DNA of 13,576 bases, from positions 1 to 13,576 of the forward strand of contig JAURHT010000048.1 in the NCBI GenBank assembly GCA_030833145.1, given 5' to 3'. This DNA comes from Aquirufa sp. (GTDB lineage: Bacteria; Bacteroidota; Bacteroidia; Cytophagales; Spirosomataceae). Shown one piece after another: positions 6,718 through 13,576 of this stretch (the first letter of the stretch is position 1; every line of letters starts with the position of its first letter). Made by a program: the position numbers and the translations under genes. A model generated the notes under the pieces. The model did no database searches, was not told the DNA's origin, and saw only the letters and a list, made by a program, of their open reading frames with translations.

Positions 6718-6762
6718 TATATTTTTTTTGTAGAACGGATATTAAATTAAAAATTTTGGTCC

Positions 6763-7536
6763 TTATTCGCAAATAACCTGATTCTTATATTTCAGTTGCA
6801 CCCAGCTGTACTTGTTCCAGCCTTTATTGGGGATAACTTTTTGGTAGAATATGAACAATTTCTTGAATTTGTTTTCAATATTTATCGGTAGGCCAAAGTC
6901 AATACGGGTAGTTCCTAGCGTCGGAATTAACACGATTCCTCCGTCTTTAGCGACGATGATTTGGGAGATTTGTGCCTTCCAGAATTCATTATTTTCGATG
7001 AATTGAAAGAAGGGAATTAAAGTCTTTCCTCTTCTATCTTGAAGGTCTCTTTTACCGTCAAAATAGGGTCCGCCTGTGACAATTATCCGCGGAGTAAATA
7101 AAGGACTCGTTCCGATGAACTTACCATCTTCCGAAATATACTGATCCGGAAAAGGCGACGTGCCTATCGTGGAACGAACGATACGAGCAATCGGTTTGTA
7201 TTCTTTTACAGATACGGAAATGACGCCACTGAAATCATGGTGCGCCTCGCAGGATTTTACTAAAGGAATACGCTTTACGCGTTCTTCGATTTGACGTAAG
7301 GAGATTTGAGTGATGGGTTTGTCTAAGAAGTAATCAGTGCCTTGCTCTGAGACCATCAACTTGATGTCTTTCTTGCTTAATAAGGCCTTTTCATTCTCTG
7401 AATCAAGACTTACTTCCACCCCTTTGCAAACAACCTCGTTAAAGCTAATCTCCGCAAAAACGACAGCAGCTAGGATGAACGTGAATAAAATCACCATCCC
7501 GATTACTTGCTTGATTAACGTCGCGTTTGCCTTCAT
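6763..7536 (-). CDS. ftsQ: FtsQ/DivIB cell division protein
   Basis: A 257-residue bitopic division protein: short cytoplasmic N-terminus (1-9), one membrane helix (about 10-29), a POTRA-like region (about 33-113, with the ISLRQIEERVKRIPLVKSCE helix-strand at 78-97 and VSVKEYKPIA at 108-117), then the beta domain to the end with YSWVQLKYKNQVIC (243-256). FtsQ links FtsA and early proteins to the FtsW/FtsI septal synthase. The sequence is poorly conserved between phyla, so the call rests on architecture, the closing LKYKNQV block typical of Bacteroidota, and position between murC and ftsA. It starts 14 bases after murC ends. Start ATG at 7536 is directly before the membrane helix. No ddl or murB lies between murC and ftsQ. 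Confidence 0.9.
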   Translation of the reverse strand: MKANATLIKQVIGMVILFTFILAAVVFAEISFNEVVCKGVEVSLDSENEKALLSKKDIKLMVSEQGTDYFLDKPITQISLRQIEERVKRIPLVKSCEAHHDFSGVISVSVKEYKPIARIVRSTIGTSPFPDQYISEDGKFIGTSPLFTPRIIVTGGPYFDGKRDLQDRRGKTLIPFFQFIENNEFWKAQISQIIVAKDGGIVLIPTLGTTRIDFGLPINIENKFKKLFIFYQKVIPNKGWNKYSWVQLKYKNQVICE

Positions 7537-7550
7537 TTTGAAAAATTATA

Positions 7551-8927
7551 CTAAGATAAGCTCAATTTTAAATCATTCAAAAGAAGATCGATATCTCCTG
7601 CGCCCATCGTAACTAAAAGTTTCGGTTTTTTCGTGTCGATCACTTGTAATAGGTCCGCTTTCGAGATGACCTGTTTGTCTTTTAATTCGATCTTACTTAA
7701 CAACCAATCTGATGTGATACCTTCCATAGGCAATTCGCGTGCAGGATAAATGTCTAATAAATAAAGTTCGTCGGCGATGGCAAGGCTTTTGGCAAAATCA
7801 TCAATAAAGTCCCTCGTTCTGGAGAATAAGTGCGGCTGAAATACAGCCGTTATTTTTTCATCCGGATAAAGAGCCTTCACAGAATTCAAGCAAGCCGCAA
7901 TTTCTGTCGGGTGGTGGGCATAATCATCGATCATCACGTGCTCATCTGATTCCACGTGGTATTCGAAACGGCGTTTGACGCCTAAGAACGAAGCAATTCC
8001 TGTTTTGATTTCTTCTCCCGTTACACCCGCCTGCATGGCTAAAGCGGCTGCTGCCAGTGCATTTTCGATATTATGAAAACCCGGAATACGCATCGGTATG
8101 TCAAGTACTTTTCCTCCTGGATAACTCATATCAAAAATCATGCGGTGATTTTCGATACGGATATTATGTGCCTTAAAATCTCCGGAATCAATTCCAAAAG
8201 TCGATCCACCCAAGGCAGATTGTAGACTCAATCCCTTTTTTTGGATGAAGAAACCGCCTGCTTTGATTTGATTGACAAATAATTGGAAACTCTCTAACAC
8301 CGAATCTCCATCGCCATAAATATCCAGGTGATCTGCGTCAGTAGAGGTCACCACTGCCGCTTGAGGGTGCAAGGTTAAGAAGGAACGGTCGTATTCATCT
8401 GCTTCCACCACGCAAACGATGTTTTCTTTCGAATGGTTTGGGATGAAGTTGGTACCATAATTCACGGTAATGCCCCCTAAAAAAGCGGTTACATTTTTCT
8501 TAGCGCTAAGAAGCAAATGAGTTAAAAGTGATGAAGTTGTCGTTTTTCCGTGGGTTCCAGCTACGGCTAGGGTAGGGATTTGCTGCGTAATCCAGCCTAA
8601 AATTTCCGAGCGCTTGTAGAGGCGAATACCTTTGGAAATCAAATAGTTCATCTCAATGTGATCCTTCGGGATGGCTGGCGTATAGATAAATAAGCTGTGT
8701 TCTACATCTGAGAGGCAAGCAGCTGGAATTAAGTCGATGGAATCCTCATAGTGAATCACCATCCCTTCTTCCGCTAATTTCTTCGTCAATGGACTCTCCG
8801 TTTTATCGTATCCCGCCACCGGAAAGCCGTTATGCAAGAACCAGCGCGCGATGGCCGACATGCCTATGCCTCCTATTCCTAAAAAATAGACTTGTTTCAA
8901 ATCGCTCAGGCTTAATTCTTGTTTCAT
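7551..8927 (-). CDS. murC: MurC, UDP-N-acetylmuramate-L-alanine ligase
   Basis: A 458-residue ATP-dependent ligase adding L-Ala to UDP-MurNAc, the first peptide step of cell-wall precursor synthesis in the cytoplasm. The N-terminal UDP-binding domain has FLGIGGIGMSAIARWF (15-30). The central ATPase domain has the P-loop GTHGKTTTS (124-132), EADEYDRSF (175-183) and the HNIENALAA block (285-293). The C-terminal domain has DDYAHHPTEI (334-343), the MurC signature. Length is normal. Its ATG overlaps the murG stop by 4 bases (ATGA), which implies translational coupling. The HHPTE motif and position separate it from Mpl, its closest relative, which ligates whole peptides. Confidence 0.97.
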   Translation of the reverse strand: MKQELSLSDLKQVYFLGIGGIGMSAIARWFLHNGFPVAGYDKTESPLTKKLAEEGMVIHYEDSIDLIPAACLSDVEHSLFIYTPAIPKDHIEMNYLISKGIRLYKRSEILGWITQQIPTLAVAGTHGKTTTSSLLTHLLLSAKKNVTAFLGGITVNYGTNFIPNHSKENIVCVVEADEYDRSFLTLHPQAAVVTSTDADHLDIYGDGDSVLESFQLFVNQIKAGGFFIQKKGLSLQSALGGSTFGIDSGDFKAHNIRIENHRMIFDMSYPGGKVLDIPMRIPGFHNIENALAAAALAMQAGVTGEEIKTGIASFLGVKRRFEYHVESDEHVMIDDYAHHPTEIAACLNSVKALYPDEKITAVFQPHLFSRTRDFIDDFAKSLAIADELYLLDIYPARELPMEGITSDWLLSKIELKDKQVISKADLLQVIDTKKPKLLVTMGAGDIDLLLNDLKLSLS

Positions 8928-10006
8928 CGGCTTAAAATGGATTGGGCTATTTCGTGCGCTGCGTTTGGCTTAGCCAAACGAAGGCTATTTTTTTCAAGGG
9001 TACTTAAATCAGATTTTAGCGCAGCTAACGCTTCTGTGATTAAATTTTCTTTCACGTCCGCGTCACGAACTAGAATGGCGGCGTTTTGAGAAACCAAGCT
9101 TTTCGCATTCTCTGTTTGGTGATCCTCTGCCGCACTTGGAAGTGGTACTAGGATACTGGCTTTACCGATAAGACAAATTTCGGAAACAGATGAGGCACCA
9201 GCTCTGGAAATCACTAAATCGGCCATGGCATACGCTAAATCCATTTCATAAATGAAGGCAGAAACGTAGGTGCTCGCATTTCCTGACGCTGCTTCTTTAG
9301 CTGTAGCCTCAAAAGCGATCCCAGTTTGCCAAATTACCTGCACACCCGCTGCTGTTAATCGATTTAATCCACCCAAGATTCCCTGGTTAATGCTTCGTGC
9401 GCCTTGGCTTCCACCAATAATCAAAATCGTTTTTAAAGCGGGGTCTAAATGGAAATGCGCTGCGGCCTTTGCTTTTTTACCTGCCGCATCGATTAAGTCT
9501 TTCCTGACAGGATTGCCACTTAGCGTGATTTTCTCAGCAGGGAAGAACTTTTCCATTCCAGGATACGCCACAAAAATATGCTCAGCCTTAGCGGCTAAGG
9601 CTTTATTGGTAATTCCAGCGAAGGAATTTTGTTCTTGTATGTAATAGGGGATGCCTAGGAATCGCGCTGCTAATAAAAGCGGTCCAGACGCATAGCCTCC
9701 TACACCTACCGCCACATCGGGCTTAAATTTTTTGATAATTTGAACAGATTGCCAAAGACTCTTGATCAATTTGACCGGGAAAAATAGATTTTTCCAAACC
9801 TGCGTTCTTTGAATGCCCACAATAGGAAGTCCAATAATTTCAAAACCCGCTTTGGGTACTTTCTCCATCTCCATTTTTCCTTCAGCCCCTACAAATAAAA
9901 ATGCCAAAGAAGGGTCGATTTCCTTCATCGCATTCGCGATTGAAATGGCTGGGTATATATGTCCACCGGTTCCTCCTCCAGAAATAATAACGCGTTTAAT
10001 TGACAT
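8924..10006 (-). CDS. murG: MurG, lipid II-forming N-acetylglucosaminyltransferase
   Basis: A 360-residue GT28 glycosyltransferase that moves GlcNAc from UDP-GlcNAc to lipid I, making lipid II on the inner face of the membrane. The first domain carries the Gly-rich loop SGGGTGGHIYPA (9-20), GVGGYASGP (101-109) and the loop EQNSFAGITNK (125-135). The second domain carries GNPVRKD (164-170), IGGSQGARSIN (197-207), the UDP-GlcNAc-binding SRAGASSVSE (267-276) and PLPSAAEDHQTENA (288-301). Length is normal. The start codon shares one base with the ftsW stop (TAATG), and the stop overlaps murC by 4 bases. There is no signal peptide; membrane association is expected through the hydrophobic and basic patch around residues 72-93. 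Confidence 0.96.
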   Translation of the reverse strand: MSIKRVIISGGGTGGHIYPAISIANAMKEIDPSLAFLFVGAEGKMEMEKVPKAGFEIIGLPIVGIQRTQVWKNLFFPVKLIKSLWQSVQIIKKFKPDVAVGVGGYASGPLLLAARFLGIPYYIQEQNSFAGITNKALAAKAEHIFVAYPGMEKFFPAEKITLSGNPVRKDLIDAAGKKAKAAAHFHLDPALKTILIIGGSQGARSINQGILGGLNRLTAAGVQVIWQTGIAFEATAKEAASGNASTYVSAFIYEMDLAYAMADLVISRAGASSVSEICLIGKASILVPLPSAAEDHQTENAKSLVSQNAAILVRDADVKENLITEALAALKSDLSTLEKNSLRLAKPNAAHEIAQSILSR

Positions 10007-11181
10007 TAGGCTACGGTAGGTTGAACAGGTTGATCAGGAAATTTATCTCTGCTGACCGCTAGAATTAATCCAATACTAATCGCAGTAAAAATCAAGGATG
10101 TACCACCGGCAGAAATCATAGGCATCGGTTGTCCAGTTACGGGGCCTGCATCCACGGCTACCAGCATATTAATGAATGCCTGGAAGACGATGGAGAAGGT
10201 TAATCCGGCTGATAGTAATCCACCAAAAGGTTTTGTACTGTACTGTATCGCTTTGGCTCCACGGTACATGAAAATGAGAAATAGAAGGGGTATGGCTAAG
10301 CCACCCACTAGACCATATTCCTCAATAATGATAGCATAAACGAAATCGGATTCTGCTTGAGAAAGGATATACCGCTGTTGACTTTTTCCCGGCCCTTTTG
10401 GGTGAATGGCGCCAGTTGCGATGGCATAGAGGCTTCGTGTAATCTGGTAATCCTCATTTTTTGCCTTGTTTACTTTCGTTTCGTTTTTGCCAATACGTTG
10501 AACATAATTCTCGATACGTGTTTTAACGGTTTGGGCTCTCTGACCAATCCCTAACGAAACCACGGTAATAGCTAAGACGGCAACGGCCGTTATAATCATG
10601 AAAATCTGTTTCGCTGGAACTCGACCAAAAAACATCAAGATAATACTCGTTAAGAAGATCAGGACACTGGTGGAAAAGTTTGATAACATAATCAAGAAAC
10701 AGGACACCCCGATTTTAAACAACATGCGAATAAACATCACCGTATTATAAGACTCTGGATCAGCCTGCTTAGAAGAGAAATCCTTCGCTAGGCTCGTAAT
10801 TAAACACAATTTCACCATGTCTGAGGGCATGAATGAGATAGGGCCTAACTGTACCCAGCGGTTCGCACCCCCTTTAGTTGCTCCAAAAACATAGGCCACC
10901 ATCACTAATCCCCAGGATAAAAACAGGGCCAAATCACTAAATTTAGCCACGCGGCTGTAATTGGATTTGGAAAAATAGGACATCAAATAAAACGAGATGC
11001 CTAAAATAACTAAGGTTTTGATAAAGCTGGATAGTGGCTCAAAAGGTCCATCCATCGTCAACTTTGCTTTCGCAGAGAATTGAATCAGTAATCCGAACGC
11101 GTTTAAAATAAACACGATCAACCAAATCTTATAATCCCCTTTCAGGTGCTCTTGAAAGAAGGCTCTGATTTTACTATCCAT
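10006..11181 (-). CDS. ftsW: FtsW, septal peptidoglycan polymerase (SEDS family)
   Basis: A 391-residue polytopic SEDS glycosyltransferase that polymerises lipid II at the division septum with a class B PBP partner. About ten membrane segments can be placed: 17-37, 53-70, 84-101, 122-135, 153-167, 171-186, 192-213, 281-306, 322-343 and 362-377. The large outer loop 214-280 ends in ESDFVY, where Asp279 matches the catalytic Asp of E. coli FtsW/RodA. Family blocks NRWVQLGPISFMPSDMVKL (107-125), GPGKSQQRYILSQ (263-275), PVTGQPMPMISAGGTS (347-362) are present, though MPSD replaces the common QPSE. Position between murD and murG points to FtsW rather than RodA. It overlaps murD by 8 bases. The PBP partner ftsI is not in the window. 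Confidence 0.94.
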   Translation of the reverse strand: MDSKIRAFFQEHLKGDYKIWLIVFILNAFGLLIQFSAKAKLTMDGPFEPLSSFIKTLVILGISFYLMSYFSKSNYSRVAKFSDLALFLSWGLVMVAYVFGATKGGANRWVQLGPISFMPSDMVKLCLITSLAKDFSSKQADPESYNTVMFIRMLFKIGVSCFLIMLSNFSTSVLIFLTSIILMFFGRVPAKQIFMIITAVAVLAITVVSLGIGQRAQTVKTRIENYVQRIGKNETKVNKAKNEDYQITRSLYAIATGAIHPKGPGKSQQRYILSQAESDFVYAIIIEEYGLVGGLAIPLLFLIFMYRGAKAIQYSTKPFGGLLSAGLTFSIVFQAFINMLVAVDAGPVTGQPMPMISAGGTSLIFTAISIGLILAVSRDKFPDQPVQPTVA

Positions 11182-12499
11182 GGATCAAACGTTTAACAGT
11201 TGCTTTAAATTGATCTCCTCGATCTTCGTAGTTCTTAAATAAATCAAAGCTGGCACAAGCCGGCGAAAGTAAAACGACATCACCTGGATTTGCCCACTCT
11301 TTTGCCTTTATTACGGCATCTTCCAATGAATCCGTCGCGAAAAGCTGGGGCACCAGTTTTCCGAAGTGCTGCTCTAGTTTCGAGTTATCCGTTCCTAAGC
11401 AAATCAATCCCTTCACTTTTTGCTTCACCAAGGAATCTAATACTTCATATTCATTCCCTTTATCTACACCGCCCATCAGTAAGATAAGTGGTTGCTTATA
11501 ACTATTTAAGGCATAGTAGACGGCATCGACATTTGTTGCTTTAGAATCATTGATAAATTCCACTCCATTCCAGGTACCACAAGGTTCTAAACGATGAGGA
11601 GCATTTTCAAAGAAGGGCAAAGACTTCAGGATTTGAGAGTAGGATATACCTGCCTCATGCGCCGCTAACATAGCCACCGCCATATTGATGGCATTGTGTG
11701 GGCCTTTGAGTGGCGCATCGGCTAAAGCTAGCTCAGCTCCATCAAATTGAATTTTGTCTTCTGAAATAGAGGCGTCTGCTTTTGAATGAAAACTAACCGT
11801 TTTTAAATGAGCGCCAGCGGCAATTTTAGGTAAGTTTGCTTTAATCACCTCATCATCTGCCCAAAACACACAGCTCGTTGAGGCGTCTGCATTTTGGAAT
11901 ATTCTGAATTTAGAGGCAATGTAATTTTCAAATTTGTATTCGTAGCGATCCAGGTGGTCAGGAGTAATATTCAAAAGTACAGCCACATCTGGTTTGAACT
12001 GAAAGCAACGATCTAATTGGAAGCTGGAAATCTCTAGGACATATACGTCATGTAGGTCTTCCATCACCTGCTTTGCGAAGCTTTGGCCGATATTCCCCGC
12101 TAGACCCACCTTAAGGCCTGCTGATTTCAAGAAATGATACGTTAGTAGGGTAGTAGTCGTTTTTCCATTCGACCCCGTGATAGCCACCATTTTAGCTTTC
12201 GTATACCGCGCAGCAAATTCGATTTCAGAGACTAAGGAAATACCTTTTGCCTTAATGGCTTTTACGATGTCTGTTTTTTCTGGAATTCCAGGGCTGATGA
12301 TAATTTCAGTTGAGCCTAAAATGCGCTCTATACTGTGACCACCTGTCTCAAATTCAATGCCGTTTTCACGCAAGGTCTGTTGGTAATGCTCTTTTAGTTG
12401 ACCAGCGTCAGATAAGAATACATCAAAACCTTTTGATTTAGCTAATAATGCGGCTCCTACACCACTTTCTCCTCCACCTAAGATGCTGATTAATGCCAT
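11174..12499 (-). CDS. murD: MurD, UDP-N-acetylmuramoylalanine-D-glutamate ligase
   Basis: A 441-residue ATP-dependent ligase adding D-Glu to UDP-MurNAc-L-Ala. Visible blocks are the UDP-binding loop ILGGGESGVGAA (6-17), P-loop TGSNGKTTTT (108-117), EISSFQLDRC (156-165), NITPDHLDRY (177-186), GPHNAIN (266-272), HRLEPCG (302-308), FINDSKATN (315-323), MGGVDKG (342-348) and LLSPACASFDLF (410-421). The reading frame is open a little further upstream to a TTG codon at 12532, but the ATG at 12499 puts the Rossmann strand at the usual place, so it is preferred. It is the first gene of the cluster: behind it lie a spacer of about 100 bases and the tsf terminator, so transcription must start in that spacer. 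murE and mraY, which usually precede it, are absent. Confidence 0.95.
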   Translation of the reverse strand: MALISILGGGESGVGAALLAKSKGFDVFLSDAGQLKEHYQQTLRENGIEFETGGHSIERILGSTEIIISPGIPEKTDIVKAIKAKGISLVSEIEFAARYTKAKMVAITGSNGKTTTTLLTYHFLKSAGLKVGLAGNIGQSFAKQVMEDLHDVYVLEISSFQLDRCFQFKPDVAVLLNITPDHLDRYEYKFENYIASKFRIFQNADASTSCVFWADDEVIKANLPKIAAGAHLKTVSFHSKADASISEDKIQFDGAELALADAPLKGPHNAINMAVAMLAAHEAGISYSQILKSLPFFENAPHRLEPCGTWNGVEFINDSKATNVDAVYYALNSYKQPLILLMGGVDKGNEYEVLDSLVKQKVKGLICLGTDNSKLEQHFGKLVPQLFATDSLEDAVIKAKEWANPGDVVLLSPACASFDLFKNYEDRGDQFKATVKRLIHG

Positions 12500-12535
12500 T
12501 CGTACGTTGAAATTATCGGAAATTGAATTCAACTA

Positions 12536-12565
12536 CAAGTTAGAAAATGTCCCGCATTCTATCAA
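12536..12565 (-). promoter_or_regulatory. weak promoter candidate for the murD-ftsA operon
   Basis: On the minus strand TTG (12563-12565) is followed after 20 bases by TAACTTG (12536-12542), one base short of TAnnTTTG. It would give a leader of roughly 30 bases before the murD ATG. A promoter is needed between the tsf terminator and murD, but this particular match is imperfect. Confidence 0.27.
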
Positions 12566-12599
12566 CTCAAAATGAGCTTCTGGTTGGAATTTTAATGAC

Positions 12600-12632
12600 A
12601 AAAAAAAGACCCACCGTTTCGGGTGGGTCTTT
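12600..12632 (-). terminator. intrinsic terminator of the rpsB-tsf operon
   Basis: Read on the minus strand: an 11-bp stem (AAAGACCCACC at 12605-12615 pairing with 12622-12632) with a 6-base loop, followed by a T-run covering 12607-12600. It lies about 20 bases after the tsf stop and separates tsf from the murD cluster on the same strand. Confidence 0.88.
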
Positions 12633-12651
12633 GCTATGCATTCGAGAGATA

Positions 12652-13485
12652 TTAAACCAAAGCAATACGTTTGAACGAAGAAATCGTTAAACCTTTTTGC
12701 GTTTGCTCTAACAGTTGACGAATCGTGATCGATGAGTCTTTTACGAATTGTTGGTTCAATAGAGTAGACTCTTTGTAGAACTTCTCTAATTTACCTACCG
12801 CAATTTTCTCTAACATCGCCTCAGGCTTACCTTCTTGACGTGCTTGATCTTTTCCGATTTCGATTTCTCTTTCAATCGTTTCAGCATCCACGCCATCCTT
12901 GTCTAAAGCGACAGGTTTCATAGCGGTGATTTGCATCGCGATATCTTTACCTACTTCTGTAACATCTGCTCCTTGAACATTTTCAAATGCCACTAAAACA
13001 CCGATTTTGTTGTTAGAGTGAATGTAAGAAACCACTTTCTCAGCTGATACGTTTTCGTAAGCTGCTAAGGTGATTTTCTCTCCAATTTTACCTGTTAGCT
13101 CAATGATGTGACCTTCTACTGAACGTCCATCGGCTAATGGCTCAGCTAATAAATCATGCGCTGAAGGAGCGTGAGACGCTGCTGCTTTGTCAATGATTGA
13201 TTTCGCTAAGTTATTGAAGTCAGCTACTTTAGAAACTGGCTCAGTTTCACAAGCTAAAGCGATTAATTTACCGTTTGAGTGATCCGCATTAAGTGCTACT
13301 AAAACAACACCTTCATTTGTTTCATTATCCGCACGTTTTGCTGCTACTTTTTGACCTGCTTTACGAAGGATATCTACTGCTGCTTCGAAGTCACCATTGG
13401 CTTCAGTCAAAGCTTTCTTGCAATCCATCATTCCCGCGCCAGTCATTTGGCGTAACTTATTAACGTCTGCTGCTGTAATTGACAT
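12652..13485 (-). CDS. tsf: EF-Ts, translation elongation factor Ts
   Basis: A 277-residue nucleotide exchange factor that reloads EF-Tu with GTP. The N-terminal UBA-like domain shows LRQMTGAGMMDCKKAL (11-26) and the QKVAAKRADNETNEGVV segment (45-61). The core follows with CETEPVSKVADF (79-90), GKIGEKI and the repeated second half ending in the helical SITIRQLLEQ segment near the C-terminus. Length is normal for Bacteroidota. An oddity: the strongly conserved TDFVA motif, whose Asp-Phe (Asp80-Phe81 in E. coli) wedges into the EF-Tu magnesium site, reads TEPVS here (Glu82-Pro83). I confirmed this from the bases. It lies 11 bases after rpsB, the usual rpsB-tsf operon, and ends at a strong terminator. 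Confidence 0.97.
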   Translation of the reverse strand: MSITAADVNKLRQMTGAGMMDCKKALTEANGDFEAAVDILRKAGQKVAAKRADNETNEGVVLVALNADHSNGKLIALACETEPVSKVADFNNLAKSIIDKAAASHAPSAHDLLAEPLADGRSVEGHIIELTGKIGEKITLAAYENVSAEKVVSYIHSNNKIGVLVAFENVQGADVTEVGKDIAMQITAMKPVALDKDGVDAETIEREIEIGKDQARQEGKPEAMLEKIAVGKLEKFYKESTLLNQQFVKDSSITIRQLLEQTQKGLTISSFKRIALV

Positions 13486-13496
13486 GTTATGAATAT

Positions 13497-13576
13497 TTAT
13501 TCTTGTTCTGCTTCTTTTTCGTATTTAGCCGCTACCTTAGCTGCCTCTTGTGAATCGTCATCCGCTGCTTTTTTAG
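13497..13576 (-). CDS. rpsB: ribosomal protein S2, C-terminal tail (3' part only)
   Basis: The last 26 codons of a gene entering from the right edge and ending in TAA, 11 bases before tsf. The visible tail is a charged Ala/Lys/Glu/Asp low-complexity stretch, starting KKAADDD and ending KEAEQE. Bacteroidota S2 proteins commonly end in such an extension. The tail itself is not diagnostic. The call relies on the near-universal rpsB-tsf gene pair, matching strand and spacing. No conserved S2 core residue is inside the window. Confidence 0.82.
   Translation of the reverse strand, partial: KKAADDDSQEAAKVAAKYEKEAEQE

Noticed and set aside
6718..6762. Separate promoter in the 45-base ftsQ-ftsA spacer
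   Set aside because: The spacer is AT-rich but contains no TAnnTTTG match on the minus strand with a TTG upstream.
9270..9644. 124-codon plus-strand frame opposite murG
   Set aside because: Antisense shadow of a well-conserved gene; no domain, promoter or spacing supports it.
12500..12532. 11-residue extension of MurD from a TTG codon
   Set aside because: The ATG at 12499 places the first Rossmann strand as usual for MurD; the extra residues have no family support.
1..13576. Defence system, prophage, insertion sequence, CRISPR array or tRNA
   Set aside because: Both strands were read for spaced repeats, terminal inverted repeats, transposase motifs and tRNA arms; none was convincing, and essentially all space is taken by housekeeping genes.

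Overview
The window looks like chromosomal DNA of a Bacteroidota bacterium, most likely a freshwater or soil Cytophagales member (Spirosomataceae-like; the genus is a guess). The reasons are: no Shine-Dalgarno sequence before any start; several promoter-like TAnnTTTG (-7) boxes of the Bacteroidota primary sigma factor; three exported proteins whose predicted mature N-terminus is Gln; and the phylum's usual murD-ftsW-murG-murC-ftsQ-ftsA order. Coding density is very high. No mobile element, CRISPR array, tRNA or rRNA was seen, and no gene-free stretch exceeds 300 bases.

Left part (1-2961): the 5' end of rimO (S12 methylthiotransferase) runs off the left edge on the minus strand. Divergent from it is a secreted DUF1080 / 3-keto-disaccharide hydrolase-type protein. 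This converges, across a bidirectional hairpin terminator, on a secreted SMP-30/gluconolactonase-like protein. Divergent from that across 49 bases is prmC, the release-factor glutamine methyltransferase.

Middle (2962-5369): a tight plus-strand unit of lemA, a small TPM-domain protein without a signal peptide, and a secreted, membrane-anchored TPM-domain protein with a long glycine-rich tail. It is followed by gmhA (sedoheptulose-7-phosphate isomerase). gmhA has a perfect -7 box only four bases before its ATG, which suggests a leaderless transcript of its own.

Right part (5371-12499, minus strand): six cell-wall and division genes, transcribed murD, ftsW, murG, murC, ftsQ, ftsA. The first four overlap end to start. 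Together they make the last cytoplasmic precursor steps (MurC, MurD), lipid II (MurG), the septal glycosyltransferase (FtsW), and divisome assembly proteins (FtsQ, FtsA). The cluster is cut at both ends: ftsZ does not follow ftsA, because gmhA converges with one base between the stop codons, and murE/mraY/ftsI do not precede murD. Upstream, behind a strong terminator, lie tsf (EF-Ts) and the 3' end of rpsB.

Most of this is ordinary housekeeping DNA. I found no convincing new system. The points most worth a second look are the truncated division cluster without ftsZ, the apparently leaderless gmhA, the touching gmhA/ftsA stops, the replacement of the normally conserved Asp-Phe pair in EF-Ts by Glu-Pro, and the paired cytosolic and exported TPM proteins behind lemA.
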